Made by a program: the position numbers and the translations under genes
Assembly (NCBI GenBank): GCA_029860075.1
Contig: JAOUBX010000003.1
Location: 62,001-126,000, forward strand
Length of the DNA stretch: 64,000 nucleotides
Reading direction: 5' to 3'
From: Deltaproteobacteria bacterium
Lineage (GTDB): Bacteria > Desulfobacterota > JADFVX01
Notes under the pieces: model-generated
Told to the model about the DNA's origin: nothing
Seen by the model: only the letters and a program-made list of their open reading frames with translations
The model's database searches: none
Shown here: one piece after another, positions 29,835-38,668 of the stretch
Layout: the number at the start of each line of letters is the position of its first letter
Numbering within the stretch: position 1 is the first letter of the stretch

Positions 29835-32783
29835 TTATTGCACCTTCTTCTTCAATTTAATCGCTTCATTACAAAGATCAATCATAATATCGAAGCGAAA
29901 GGCCGACAGCAGGGAACCAAGCCCATTTGCAGCTTCGGGCATAAGCTTTTTTAACTCAATAATTAGCTTCTCCATCGCTTCATCATCAAAGTCTTTTGCC
30001 GCCTTATGAAGTGATTCCAGTTGATCTAAAGGCAAAGCCGACAAAATTTCAGGCGTCAGTTCCTTATGAGATAGGGCAGGCACTTGGCCCTCTTCCTCAT
30101 AAAGATACTTGACAGCGAGCAGCTTCTCCATCATGTGGAAGATTTCTTCAGGCTGGAAGGGTTTCCATAGTATTTCATCACATCCGGCATTTAAAATTTT
30201 CCCCCTCTGTTCTTTAAATGCGCTTGCCGTAATAGCAGCGATCTTTACCTCATGGCCTCCCGCCATGTCCCGTATTTTAGAGGTCGCCTCATATCCGTCC
30301 ATAACGGGCATGCGCATATCCATCCAGATAAAATGGGGATGCCACTGCCTGAAAATCTCAAGGGCCTCTTTCCCGTTTACGGCTTCACGTATAGAAAAGC
30401 CCACGTCTTTAAGCAGTGTTGTAAGGAGCAAGAGATTTTCCGGATCATCTTCCACCACCAGAATACGATAAGACGCTTGCCCCGGCACAAGTCCCGTCAC
30501 ATTTCCAGCGGGAACAATCGTGACAGCCGGCTCTTCTACATGGGCTTTTTCCAGAGGCAGCCCCACTTTGAAAAGGGAACCCTGCCCTTTTTTGCTTTCA
30601 ACACTCACTTCCCCTCCCATATTTTTAATAAATGAATTGCTTATAGCAAGCCCCAGGCCTGTTCCTTTTACATTACCGCGCCTTTCGCCTGCCTGGATAA
30701 AGGGTTCGAAGATACGGCCAAGCATTTCCTCTTCAATACCGTATCCCGTATCTTCCACTTCCAGTGAGAGCCGGCAGAATGAAGGACGATCAATTAATGG
30801 CTCTGTTTTAGCACGCAGGGTCACCCCTCCCCTGTCGGTAAACTTAATAGCATTTGCCAGCAAATTGATAAGCACCTGCCTAATTTTACCTGCATCCCCT
30901 TTGACAAATCGCTCCCTTAGTGAATCTTTTTCAAGGGAGAAGGTAACTGACTTTTCCATCACTTTGGGGCGGATCATGTCACTCACGTCGTCAAGGAGGC
31001 TTTCCACATTAAAAGGCCTCATCTCAAGCTCCGTTTTACCTGCTTCAATCTTGGAGAGATCAAGAATATCATTGATCATGGCAAGAAGATGTTCTCCGCT
31101 CCGATTGATAATTCCAACCTGTTCCCGTTGCTTTTCCGTTACTGCGGCATCGCGGGCCATCATTTGTGAAAAGCCTAAAATAGCATTGAGGGGAGTACGC
31201 AGTTCATGGCTCATATTGGCAAGAAAAATCGACTTTGCCCGATTGGCCAGATCGGCCTCTTCCTTGGCCGCTTTGAGTTCTTCTTCTACCATTTTCAGGG
31301 GAGTAATATCCTGTACGGAGCCAATAGAACGCGAAGGACTGCCGTCTTCTGCATATTCAGTACGACCCAGTTCTCGCACGAACTTAATGCGGTCGTCTTT
31401 CATGAGTAATCGATGGACCAATTCATAGGGCTTCTTTCTTTCAACTGAAGAGGTGTAGGCCCTGCTAACCATATGCCGGTCCTCGGGGTGAACAACGTCA
31501 ATAAAGGCTTCATAAGAGTTGTCAAAAGTCTTTTCGTCAATTTCAAAGATACGATAAGCTTCATCGGACCAGTCAAGTTTATCTGTCTTCAGGTTCAATT
31601 CCCATTGACCCAGACTGGCAATGTGCTGCGCTTCTTTAAGCTTTCGCTCACTTTCAATAAGCAGGGCGTTAGTGCGTGTTCTCATACGATAGCTCTGGAA
31701 GATGGTTATGGCCAGACCGGCAATGAGTAAAACAACGGCCATGAGGGCATAGAGAAAGTTTTGCTGCATTGAAATAGTATCTGTTTGCCTGGCTAAAACT
31801 TCCTCCTGCTCGTCAATGGTTTTTTCCTGTCTCTCTATTTTCTCACCCTGCTCCTCCAATATTGTCGAGCGGGCCTCGATTTCCTTCTCTTGTTTACTGA
31901 GGGCTTCTTCACGTGTACGTATCCGCTCCGTCAGTTCTTCATATTTCCTGTGTTCACTTTCAACAAGCGCCTTCTGATCATTGATAATATCTTGCTGTTG
32001 TTCATTTTTCCGCATCAATAGATCATACTCTTTATGACCTTCCTCTATAATCGCTTCCTGTTCCTTCGTTTTCTTCACGGCCTCCTGAAGAGCGGCCTTT
32101 TCTATATCTACCGCTTCCTTAAGGGCGCCCCTTTCCTGACGGATTTCTTTCATCTTCTCTTCCAGTTCCATTCTTTCGCGCTGAAGGGCATTGATTCGTT
32201 CATCCTGTTCATTCAAAGAAAGTTGGGCTTTCCTGTAGAGCTCGGCTACGTCGATCTCTGTTCCGCCGAGAAGGATAATATCGGGATTTATTCCCAGATT
32301 CTGGTTGAGAATATTGGCCTTGTTGATCTCGAAGCGAACCCCCTTTTCCTCCGTTTCAAAAAGGTTGATCATAATAATACGCTTGTTGGCTACACTGTCC
32401 GAAACGAGCAGGACGTTTCGCCCCTGAGCTTCTTTGAAAATCCGGGGGTAGTCCCCGGCCTTGTCAGCGGAAAGATAAATGAGATGGGCGTCGGCCGGCA
32501 CATCGCTTCTTGTGGAACGTGTCACCTTTATTGGCTTACCATGAAGTTTTTTGATTTTGGCAACGCCTTTCAGGGAATCATAAATACTGCGGCTGTCATC
32601 GATGATATGGATGCGGTAGGTTTTTATATTGGCCTGATTGGCCCATTGGATGTTCTCGGCCAGCCGGAAAAGGTATACGGAAACCAGGTTGGAGCGTGAG
32701 GGTACTGCTGTGCCCAGAGGTTGGGCGAAGGAAATGAGCAAAGAAATAACTACAAAAATTTTCAGATAGAGCTGTGAAGACAT
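29835..32783 (-). CDS. YfiR/DUF4154-coiled coil-PAS hybrid histidine kinase
   Basis: A kinase of about 982 residues from the ATG at 32783. The open frame continues upstream to 32966, but that part (VELLPPPTPPKIGGE) is translated repeat DNA. Order: signal peptide about 1-25 (FVVISLLISFAQPLGTAV), YfiR/DUF4154 domain about 30-185 (SVYLFRLAENIQWAN ... IILLGGTEIDVAELY), coiled coil of roughly 150 residues about 185-340, one membrane helix about 343-363, PAS_3 about 380-495 (ASLGQWELNLKTDKLDWSDEA), HisKA His526, HATPase with NLLANAIKF and [12 protein letters not shown], receiver with VVEDDPEN and [15 protein letters not shown], and a more divergent tail. YfiR domains are periplasmic repressors of cyclase signalling in other bacteria; here the domain is fused directly to a kinase. 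It is the most distant paralog of the array. Confidence 0.9.
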   Translation of the reverse strand: MSSQLYLKIFVVISLLISFAQPLGTAVPSRSNLVSVYLFRLAENIQWANQANIKTYRIHIIDDSRSIYDSLKGVAKIKKLHGKPIKVTRSTRSDVPADAHLIYLSADKAGDYPRIFKEAQGRNVLLVSDSVANKRIIMINLFETEEKGVRFEINKANILNQNLGINPDIILLGGTEIDVAELYRKAQLSLNEQDERINALQRERMELEEKMKEIRQERGALKEAVDIEKAALQEAVKKTKEQEAIIEEGHKEYDLLMRKNEQQQDIINDQKALVESEHRKYEELTERIRTREEALSKQEKEIEARSTILEEQGEKIERQEKTIDEQEEVLARQTDTISMQQNFLYALMAVVLLIAGLAITIFQSYRMRTRTNALLIESERKLKEAQHIASLGQWELNLKTDKLDWSDEAYRIFEIDEKTFDNSYEAFIDVVHPEDRHMVSRAYTSSVERKKPYELVHRLLMKDDRIKFVRELGRTEYAEDGSPSRSIGSVQDITPLKMVEEELKAAKEEADLANRAKSIFLANMSHELRTPLNAILGFSQMMARDAAVTEKQREQVGIINRSGEHLLAMINDILDLSKIEAGKTELEMRPFNVESLLDDVSDMIRPKVMEKSVTFSLEKDSLRERFVKGDAGKIRQVLINLLANAIKFTDRGGVTLRAKTEPLIDRPSFCRLSLEVEDTGYGIEEEMLGRIFEPFIQAGERRGNVKGTGLGLAISNSFIKNMGGEVSVESKKGQGSLFKVGLPLEKAHVEEPAVTIVPAGNVTGLVPGQASYRILVVEDDPENLLLLTTLLKDVGFSIREAVNGKEALEIFRQWHPHFIWMDMRMPVMDGYEATSKIRDMAGGHEVKIAAITASAFKEQRGKILNAGCDEILWKPFQPEEIFHMMEKLLAVKYLYEEEGQVPALSHKELTPEILSALPLDQLESLHKAAKDFDDEAMEKLIIELKKLMPEAANGLGSLLSAFRFDIMIDLCNEAIKLKKKVQ

Positions 32784-32881
32784 TATAGGCGGCTCTTTTA
32801 AAAGGTTTGCCTTTTTACTTTCCCCAGGCTGTGGAAATATTATTAACAAACTCCTTATCAAGTCGGGGAATCTTTTACACT

Positions 32882-32902
32882 CCCCTCCTATTTTAGGAGG
32901 GG
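32882..32902. repeat. Hairpin of dispersed G/C-rich repeat
   Basis: CCCCTCCTA-TTT-TAGGAGGGG is a perfect 9-bp stem, followed by TTGGGGGTGG. It belongs to the same class as the repeats at 5338 and 5617. Read on the minus strand it extends the kinase frame artificially. Confidence 0.65.
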
Positions 32903-33164
32903 TTGGGGGTGGTAAAAGCTCCACCCCATAAAAAAACCAATTATTGAAGAGCAGCTGATTATTCAACCACCCCTTAAGCCCTTTATGCCCTCTGGGTGCT
33001 CCTTATCAAGGCGGGGAATATTAAACCTCTACAGGGAGGGGTTATGAAAAAATGCACAGTCACAAGCTTTATGCCTGGCTTATTGTTTCAATATACAAAC
33101 AGGAACGAATCCGGATTTTCTATTTATGTTTAATTATATCATTTTTTTCCTCATTGCCGCCCAC

Positions 33165-33193
33165 TTGACAAATCTATTGCTATAAGTTTTATT
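33165..33193 (+). promoter_or_regulatory. Possible sigma-70 promoter of the TonB receptor gene
   Basis: TTGACA (33165-33170), 17 bases, then TTTATT (33188-33193), a weak -10 box. It is about 145 bases upstream of the receptor ATG, with the dispersed repeat lying in the leader. Sequence match only. Confidence 0.3.
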
Positions 33194-33230
33194 TATATAT
33201 ACAGACTTTTTCATGACTGTAATTAATCAA

Positions 33231-33320
33231 TCACCCGCCGCAAGCAGCGGGGTATGAGCGCGGAGACTACGTTCCCGCTTTATCCCGAACCGGGGGGAAT
33301 GCACCCGCCAGGGATTCAAT
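33231..33320 (+). repeat. Dispersed repeat, copy B
   Basis: CACCCGCCGCAAGCAGCGGG can form a small hairpin; after about 45 bases comes CCGGGGGGAATGCACCCGCC and AGGGATTCAAT, matching the copy at 2329-2402 on the same strand. It ends about 20 bases before the TonB receptor start, so it is part of that gene's leader. Confidence 0.5.
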
Positions 33321-33338
33321 AAGAAGTTTATCTAAAAC

Positions 33339-35351
33339 ATGAGCAACTATACAATTATCTGCACAATTCTTTTGTTACTGCTTATTGGACCGATTACAGG
33401 CAACGCCCGGGAGGACTTGCTTGATTTGAGCCTTGAAGAATTGGGTAAAGTAACCTTTACTACCTCAAGCCGGATCAAGGTGCCCTTCGATGAAACCATC
33501 GGTACAGCCTATTCCATAGACAGGAAAACCATCAGGAAGCGTAATTACCAGAGCCTCAAGGACCTGCTCGAACATATCCCCGGTTTTGTCGTATTGCACC
33601 GCGACATCCAGTACGTGGCAGGGGTACGCGGCCTGAACGCCAATGACAACCAGAAGCTCACCCTCATGGTCAACGGCTATGAGATTATCGGCATCAATGA
33701 ACCTGATTTTCTTAACGGACCCATCAACCTGGACGAGGTGGAAAAAGTGGAAGTAATCGTCGGCCCCTCCTCCTTTTTCGAAGCGGCAAACACCCTGGTG
33801 GCAACAGTCAATGTCATCACCCGCAAGGTTGACGGCACGAGTTTATCGGTAACTACAGGCAGCGATGTTGATTATCGCGGCACAGTGGCAGCAGGAAAGG
33901 AGTGGCAAGAGGACAAACAGATGAGCACCTTGCTGACTATGGAGCGTAGAATCGGATTCAGCGCTTTTGATGAAAAGATTGAAGATGCCGGTCTGCAAGG
34001 TACAAAAGGGCATTCCTGGGTAGCGGCATCGGAGCGCCAGTACCACTTTGTCACCCGGGGTCGCTACAAAGGATGGTCGGGCCAGTTGCAGGCCTATGAA
34101 AGCAAACGGCCGCATATTTCCGCCAGAGGCGGTTATGTTATCTCCTCCAGCACTGCTGCACATGACCGGCATCTTTCCGTAGTCGAACAGATCTACTCCG
34201 CCAGCCTCCGCAATGAACAGAAGTGGAGCAGCGCTTTAATAAGCCATGCCATTCTGAGGGCAGCGTCGAGGACTGAAACCAAAGACCCGGAAACAGGCGG
34301 AGATGGTGAATTGAAGTCCCGTGACTACAATCTTGAACTTGGCGGAATCTATTCGGGCAAAACCCACATCATACAAACGGGTGTGCAAGCTTCCCATGAC
34401 GACTATGTAACATTCAGAAGTGATGATGGCGATACATTTCTCGACGGTTCAGCCAATGCGCTTGGATTCTATTTCTCCGACACATGGGAGGCATCGGAAA
34501 AGCTAAAAACGGTTCTCGGCCTGCGTGCCGACCGGAATACGGTCCTGCCCGGTCACGACTGGTTTCCCGGTGGAAGGGCTGCTCTCGTCTATAAGGCAAC
34601 TGATAACTGGACAAGCAAGTTAATGTATAACCATGTAGTCAAAATGCCTGCGCCAATGGCCAGCCGGATGGAGCTTTGGGGCGCTAACAACGCCGGCCCC
34701 ACCACCCCTGCCTGGGCTCAGCAAAACGATACGGCTGATATGCCCGAACGGCTGAGTACCCTGGAGTGGCAAAATATCCTCTATTTCAGCGGCCGCAAGG
34801 GAAGGAGCTCATTCACCCTTTATTATCAGTACCTGCAGGACTTTATCTCCTGGGGAGGCCCCTGGACTAACCTGAGCGATTACAAGGGATGGGGTGCGGA
34901 AGGAGACGTGCGGTACAGACCAAAGGAAGGAATGGACAACTGGCTCAATTTCAGTTGGCTCGATTCTACTTTCGATGCCGATAACCCCGATGTTGAAAGA
35001 CACATTCTCGTTGATGACGACCACCGCATGATCGGTTCTCCAAGACTGACCGTCAACGCGGGAACGACCATCACAACTGCCGAAAATGTTTTCCTCTCTC
35101 CATCTGCCAGATATATGACGGCACAAAGCGCTTACGACGTTCAGCGTAATAAGTTCAAAACCATTAACAACCGCTATTATTTTGATGTCGGCCTCTTGTG
35201 GAATAAAGCCTTTTCCATCGAAAATACGGCTCTCAGGCTTCGGATCAGAAATGTTTTGGACAATCGGGACCATATTTCCGGAAGCTGGCTGAAAGGCGAA
35301 TATGAACCAAGGGGAATTAACGGGAATATCTCTTTGGACTTTGAATTTTAG
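33339..35351 (+). CDS. TonB-dependent outer-membrane receptor
   Basis: A 670-residue ligand-gated barrel that imports a scarce nutrient using TonB energy. Seen: signal peptide about 1-23 (IICTILLLLLIGPITGNA), the segment DLSLEELGKVTFTTSSR common at the start of one receptor subgroup, a plug domain about 45-160 (KTIRKRNYQSLKDLLEHIPG, VAGVRGLNANDNQKL, EVEKVEVIVGPSSFFE), then the beta barrel ending in ISLDFEF with the terminal Phe. The usual plug sequence IRGxG is VRGLN here. No TonB, ExbB, ExbD or transporter gene is adjacent, so the substrate cannot be inferred. The ATG has no strong ribosome site. The gene stands alone on the plus strand, facing away from the kinase. Confidence 0.9.
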   Translation: MSNYTIICTILLLLLIGPITGNAREDLLDLSLEELGKVTFTTSSRIKVPFDETIGTAYSIDRKTIRKRNYQSLKDLLEHIPGFVVLHRDIQYVAGVRGLNANDNQKLTLMVNGYEIIGINEPDFLNGPINLDEVEKVEVIVGPSSFFEAANTLVATVNVITRKVDGTSLSVTTGSDVDYRGTVAAGKEWQEDKQMSTLLTMERRIGFSAFDEKIEDAGLQGTKGHSWVAASERQYHFVTRGRYKGWSGQLQAYESKRPHISARGGYVISSSTAAHDRHLSVVEQIYSASLRNEQKWSSALISHAILRAASRTETKDPETGGDGELKSRDYNLELGGIYSGKTHIIQTGVQASHDDYVTFRSDDGDTFLDGSANALGFYFSDTWEASEKLKTVLGLRADRNTVLPGHDWFPGGRAALVYKATDNWTSKLMYNHVVKMPAPMASRMELWGANNAGPTTPAWAQQNDTADMPERLSTLEWQNILYFSGRKGRSSFTLYYQYLQDFISWGGPWTNLSDYKGWGAEGDVRYRPKEGMDNWLNFSWLDSTFDADNPDVERHILVDDDHRMIGSPRLTVNAGTTITTAENVFLSPSARYMTAQSAYDVQRNKFKTINNRYYFDVGLLWNKAFSIENTALRLRIRNVLDNRDHISGSWLKGEYEPRGINGNISLDFEF

Positions 35352-35457
35352 AGAGATACTTAACATAAAGCTGGTAATTAGCACTTATAGAAACCCTATT
35401 TCCCCCTCTTAACAAACCCTGGCGGGAAATGGATAACTGCTATGGGCAAATGCTCAT

Positions 35458-35600
35458 TTATTCACCTGCCTTTTCACCACACATCTCTTCTTCTATTACC
35501 TTCATTAATTTTTTTATGGATACGGGTTTTGAAACGATGAGATGATTTCCTAAATTTTCAATACCTTTTACCCTTCTTTCCGGCAGGCTTTTTAACTTGT
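35458..35600 (-). pseudogene. C-terminal scrap of a receiver domain
   Basis: In one frame the sequence reads LKSLPERRVKGIENLG, then NHLIVSKPVSIKKLMKVIEE and EMCGEKAGE before a stop. This parallels RIEELGAYQLVAKPVTIKRL in the intact receiver at 2972-3346. The N-terminal two thirds with the phospho-acceptor are absent, so it is a fragment left by deletion. Confidence 0.7.
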
Positions 35601-35665
35601 CGTGAAAGGCTCTTCCATAGTATCAAGCTTGTCTAAAAGAAGCGCACCGAGCATAGAAACCTCAT

Positions 35666-35788
35666 TTAGACCTTAACGAAATTTTCTATTGATACTGCTT
35701 CAGCGCCATGGTCCTTATGTCCGGTGTGGTGATTTTCAGGCGCATAGGCCGCAGACAGCAGGGATAAAAAGACGATAGAAAGTTTTAT
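35666..35788 (-). pseudogene. Remnant of a small exported protein without a start codon
   Basis: The frame reads IKLSIVFLSLLSAAYAPENH then HTGHKDHGAEAVSIENFVKV and stop: a good signal peptide with a His-rich mature start. The codon where ATG is expected is ATA, preceded by an in-frame stop. After a -1 shift the frame goes on as LNEVSMLGALLLDKLDTMEE, so a longer gene seems to have decayed here and run into the receiver scrap. Function not recognised. Confidence 0.45.
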
Positions 35789-35797
35789 GGAAAATAA

Positions 35798-37123
35798 TTA
35801 CTCCATGGCCAGCTTAAGCAAGGTTTTTGCCAGAACAATTGCACCTTTGGCAATTTGATCGGGCCTTGAGTATTCATCGGGAGAATGACTTTTGCCATTA
35901 CGGCAGGGGATAAAAATGAGTCCCGAAGGAATTAAGGATCCGTCACTTCTTTTCTGTTCGGCAATGACGGCCGCATCATGCCAGGCGCCGCTTACCATTT
36001 CAAGAAAAGAGGCCCCTGTTTCGCGGCAGGATTTTTCAATAGATTCCCTGATTTCCATATGCAGGGAATCTATACCGGGCGTAAAAGACAATTCCTCAAT
36101 GTGAGTTTCAACACCCATTTCTTTTGCTTTTTTCTCTATAAGCAGCCTGGCATTTTTACAATATTCATTCATATTTTCATTGCAGCTTCTTACTTCGAAT
36201 GAGAAATAAGCAAATCCACTCACTTTGGATATGGCATTTTTATAAACTTCTCCATACTTGTCATTGAGATCATTAATACTGTTGATGACGCCCATGGTCT
36301 GAACAAGATCCATCCCTTTATTCAAATGCTCCTGTGCCAGTTCATGGAGGGCGACAAGAATATAACCAAGTGCCAGGTTTGTATCTTTTCTATATTCACT
36401 GCCCATAGGCGTTGCTCCCGAATGATCGAATTCACCCATCAAATGTACAAGATAGCGCGCAGGTCCCCTGACGCCGCTTACAATACCAATGTCTTTACTC
36501 TTAACTTCAAGGAAGTTACCCTGCTCAATATGGAGTTCCACATAGGCTGATATGGAATCTATTTCTTCCTGTGACAGCGCAGGAACGCCTTTTTTTATAC
36601 ACTCTGAATCGACGCCGCACCTGTGCATCCACTCCTCCAGCGTGTGCCCTTTATAACTCGCTTTAAGGGCCGGCCCATGGAGACAACCGAAAGCCCCCCT
36701 GCTTCCCATTGAGGCATAACCGAAAGCGGCCGACTCTTCTCCACGCCAGACCCTTAATCGGAGTCCCTTTTTTAACACTTCTGAAGAACGATGCAACATA
36801 ATTATAGCTTCGAGACCGGCAACGATACCTGCCAGTCCATCATAATTGCCGCCAAAAGGGACTGTATCAGCATGGGACCCCGTCTCAACGTATTCATTAT
36901 AATTACCGGGTGTTTCAACAATAAGGTTGCCAATTCCGTCGCATCGGGTCAGCAGTCCTGCGCCTTTTGCCGCCTGAGCAATATATTCTATGACCGATGT
37001 CTCTTCAACAGAATAGGCTGTTCGTATATAACCGGCTTCTCTCGTTGAACCGGCAACGCCGATTTTATCGAGTTTCCTGTAATGTCTTTCTATCGATGCA
37101 GGTGAAATATTTAGCGCTGCCAT
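35798..37123 (-). CDS. M20-family amidohydrolase (hydantoinase/carbamoylase type)
   Basis: A 441-residue cytoplasmic metal-dependent hydrolase of the N-carbamoyl-amino-acid amidohydrolase / allantoate amidohydrolase group, which cleaves ureido or amide bonds and releases ammonia or an amino acid. Metal-site motifs are visible: GSHADTVPFGGNYDG (first His and bridging Asp), RGEESAAFG (Glu pair), YVELHIEQG, and CRNGKSHSPDEYS near the C-terminus with the last His. The dimerisation-domain signature VHLMGEFDHSGATPMG is also present. Length is normal for the family. No purine, pyrimidine or hydantoin genes are nearby, so the natural substrate (carbamoyl amino acid, allantoate or ureidoglycolate-like) cannot be chosen. 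The gene is monocistronic, with GGAGAG upstream of its ATG. Confidence 0.9.
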   Translation of the reverse strand: MAALNISPASIERHYRKLDKIGVAGSTREAGYIRTAYSVEETSVIEYIAQAAKGAGLLTRCDGIGNLIVETPGNYNEYVETGSHADTVPFGGNYDGLAGIVAGLEAIIMLHRSSEVLKKGLRLRVWRGEESAAFGYASMGSRGAFGCLHGPALKASYKGHTLEEWMHRCGVDSECIKKGVPALSQEEIDSISAYVELHIEQGNFLEVKSKDIGIVSGVRGPARYLVHLMGEFDHSGATPMGSEYRKDTNLALGYILVALHELAQEHLNKGMDLVQTMGVINSINDLNDKYGEVYKNAISKVSGFAYFSFEVRSCNENMNEYCKNARLLIEKKAKEMGVETHIEELSFTPGIDSLHMEIRESIEKSCRETGASFLEMVSGAWHDAAVIAEQKRSDGSLIPSGLIFIPCRNGKSHSPDEYSRPDQIAKGAIVLAKTLLKLAME

Positions 37124-37308
37124 TCTTTCGCCATCTCTCCTTTTCCCCCTTTCTTTTTATAGCATATGAACCCCTTTTGTTGAACGAAAAAGGGTAACAA
37201 TAAAAAGGATAATTTTATAAACCTCTATGGATATCATTTTCTACCTTCATATATTCTCCTAAAAGAGCCGTTGGTTCATGGCTTCCGGTAAAAGCGCCTG
37301 ATTCCACA

Positions 37309-37367
37309 GCGCTTCAAAAAAAGTCCCCCCTTTACTGCAGATGAAGCCGGGATTTTTTTGAAAGCGC
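37309..37367. repeat. Inverted repeat upstream of the polymerase IV gene
   Basis: GCGCTTCAAAAAAAGTCCC (37309-37327) pairs with GGGATTTTTTTGAAAGCGC (37349-37367) with minor mismatches around a 21-base loop. It lies about 70 bases before the dinB start. It may be a regulatory hairpin or a small mobile-element relic; no SOS-box match is evident. Confidence 0.5.
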
Positions 37368-37435
37368 CCTTAAACAATATGTTACACTATAGATTCATGC
37401 CCGACTGTTCAGAGATCGCCCACCGTTCCAGGAGA

Positions 37436-38524
37436 ATGAAAAAAACAAAAAAAATTATACATATCGATATGGATGCCTTCTTTGCCTCAGTCGAAGAGAG
37501 AGACCGACCTGAACTTAAAGGCAAAGCCCTTATTGTCGGAGGCGACCCTCAAAGCCGCGGAGTCGTTGCTGCCTGCTCTTATGAAGCGAGAAAGTATGGC
37601 ATTCACTCGGCCATGCCCTGCTCAAGAGCCTATAAACTCTGCCCTGACGCTGTGTTTTTAAGGCCACGGTTCGATGCCTATAAGGAAGTATCCAATGAAA
37701 TAAGGAATATTTTTTTCGAATACACCGATCTGGTTGAGCCCTTATCACTTGATGAAGCCTATCTCGATGTAACGGTAAACAAAAAAGCGATTACAAGCGC
37801 AACAGAGATTGCCGGAGAAATAAAGAAAAAAATAGTGGAAAAAACAGGAGGGTTGACGGCTTCAGCCGGTGTTTCATTCAACAAATTTCTTGCTAAAGTG
37901 GCTTCCGACTATCGAAAACCAGACGGACTTACCGTTATTACACCTGAAAAAGCGCCCGCCTTTATTGATAATCTCCCCGTTGGCAGAATCTTTGGCGTGG
38001 GAAAAGTAACTGAAAAAAAGATGCATCATATGGGCATAAAAACCGGAGCTCATCTCAAAAAGCTGGATAAAGAAAAACTTATATCACTCTTTGGCAAATC
38101 AGGAGGATATTTCTATAAAATCGTCCATGGTAACGATGACAGGCCCGTCGTGACTCACTGGGTACGAAAGTCAGTGGGGAAAGAAACAACCCTTAAAGAA
38201 GATATAATTGATGTTAATGTAATGGGTGATGTTCTTAAGGTACTTGCAGAAAAAATTGAGAAATATCTAAAGCCCCGGGAACGCACTGCCAGGACAATTA
38301 CTCTTAAGGTTAAGTACTTTGATTTCAAACAGGTGACACGAAGTATAACTGTCAATGAAGCCATTACCGGGGCCGGCCCTATGATGGATCTAATTATGCC
38401 CTTACTTGCTTCCACAGAGGCAGGAGAAAAAAAGGTGAGGCTTCTCGGTATGAGCATTTCTAATTTTACCGATGACGGGAGGGATAGTCCGGAAACAGGG
38501 CAACTGGCTTTTCCATTTTATTAA
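37436..38524 (+). CDS. dinB: DNA polymerase IV (Y-family translesion polymerase)
   Basis: Copies past DNA lesions in an error-prone way during replication stress. The 362-residue protein from the ATG at 37436 starts KKTKKIIHIDMDAFFASVEE, placing the first catalytic Asp correctly. Further motifs: YEARKYGIHSAMPCSRAYKL, the catalytic SLDEAYLDV, GVSFNKFLAKVASDYRKPDG, the helix-hairpin region GRIFGVGKVTEKKMHHMGI and the little-finger domain. It ends in QLAFPFY, consistent with a sliding-clamp binding tail. The frame could extend to 37358, but the family start and an AGGAG just before 37436 (very close spacing) favour the shorter form. It stands alone. Confidence 0.93.
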   Translation: MKKTKKIIHIDMDAFFASVEERDRPELKGKALIVGGDPQSRGVVAACSYEARKYGIHSAMPCSRAYKLCPDAVFLRPRFDAYKEVSNEIRNIFFEYTDLVEPLSLDEAYLDVTVNKKAITSATEIAGEIKKKIVEKTGGLTASAGVSFNKFLAKVASDYRKPDGLTVITPEKAPAFIDNLPVGRIFGVGKVTEKKMHHMGIKTGAHLKKLDKEKLISLFGKSGGYFYKIVHGNDDRPVVTHWVRKSVGKETTLKEDIIDVNVMGDVLKVLAEKIEKYLKPRERTARTITLKVKYFDFKQVTRSITVNEAITGAGPMMDLIMPLLASTEAGEKKVRLLGMSISNFTDDGRDSPETGQLAFPFY

Positions 38525-38668
38525 CAGGATTTATACGAAGATAGACAGAAATCCATTGTCCTTAATAAATAAACCCCTTACTTCGAATAGAACAAGAAAT
38601 AGTGAAATGTTAATCTTCTTGTTATTATTATATCGAACCTTTATGCCTTTTTATTTTCCAGATGAATT

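Larger units (their letters stand above)
32784..33338. other. Intergenic region between divergent genes, 555 bases
   Basis: It separates the minus-strand kinase from the plus-strand TonB receptor. It holds the hairpin repeat at 32882-32902, two near-identical strings CTCCTTATCAAGTCGGGGAA (about 32851) and CTCCTTATCAAGGCGGGGAA (about 32999), a second copy of the GCAAGCAG/GAATGCACCC repeat (33231-33320) and a possible promoter (33165-33193). No gene seen. Confidence 0.6.

Noticed and set aside
32784-32966. Sixty-one-codon N-terminal extension of the YfiR-type kinase
   Set aside because: It translates the hairpin repeat (PPPTPPKIGG) and precedes a proper signal peptide starting at 32783.
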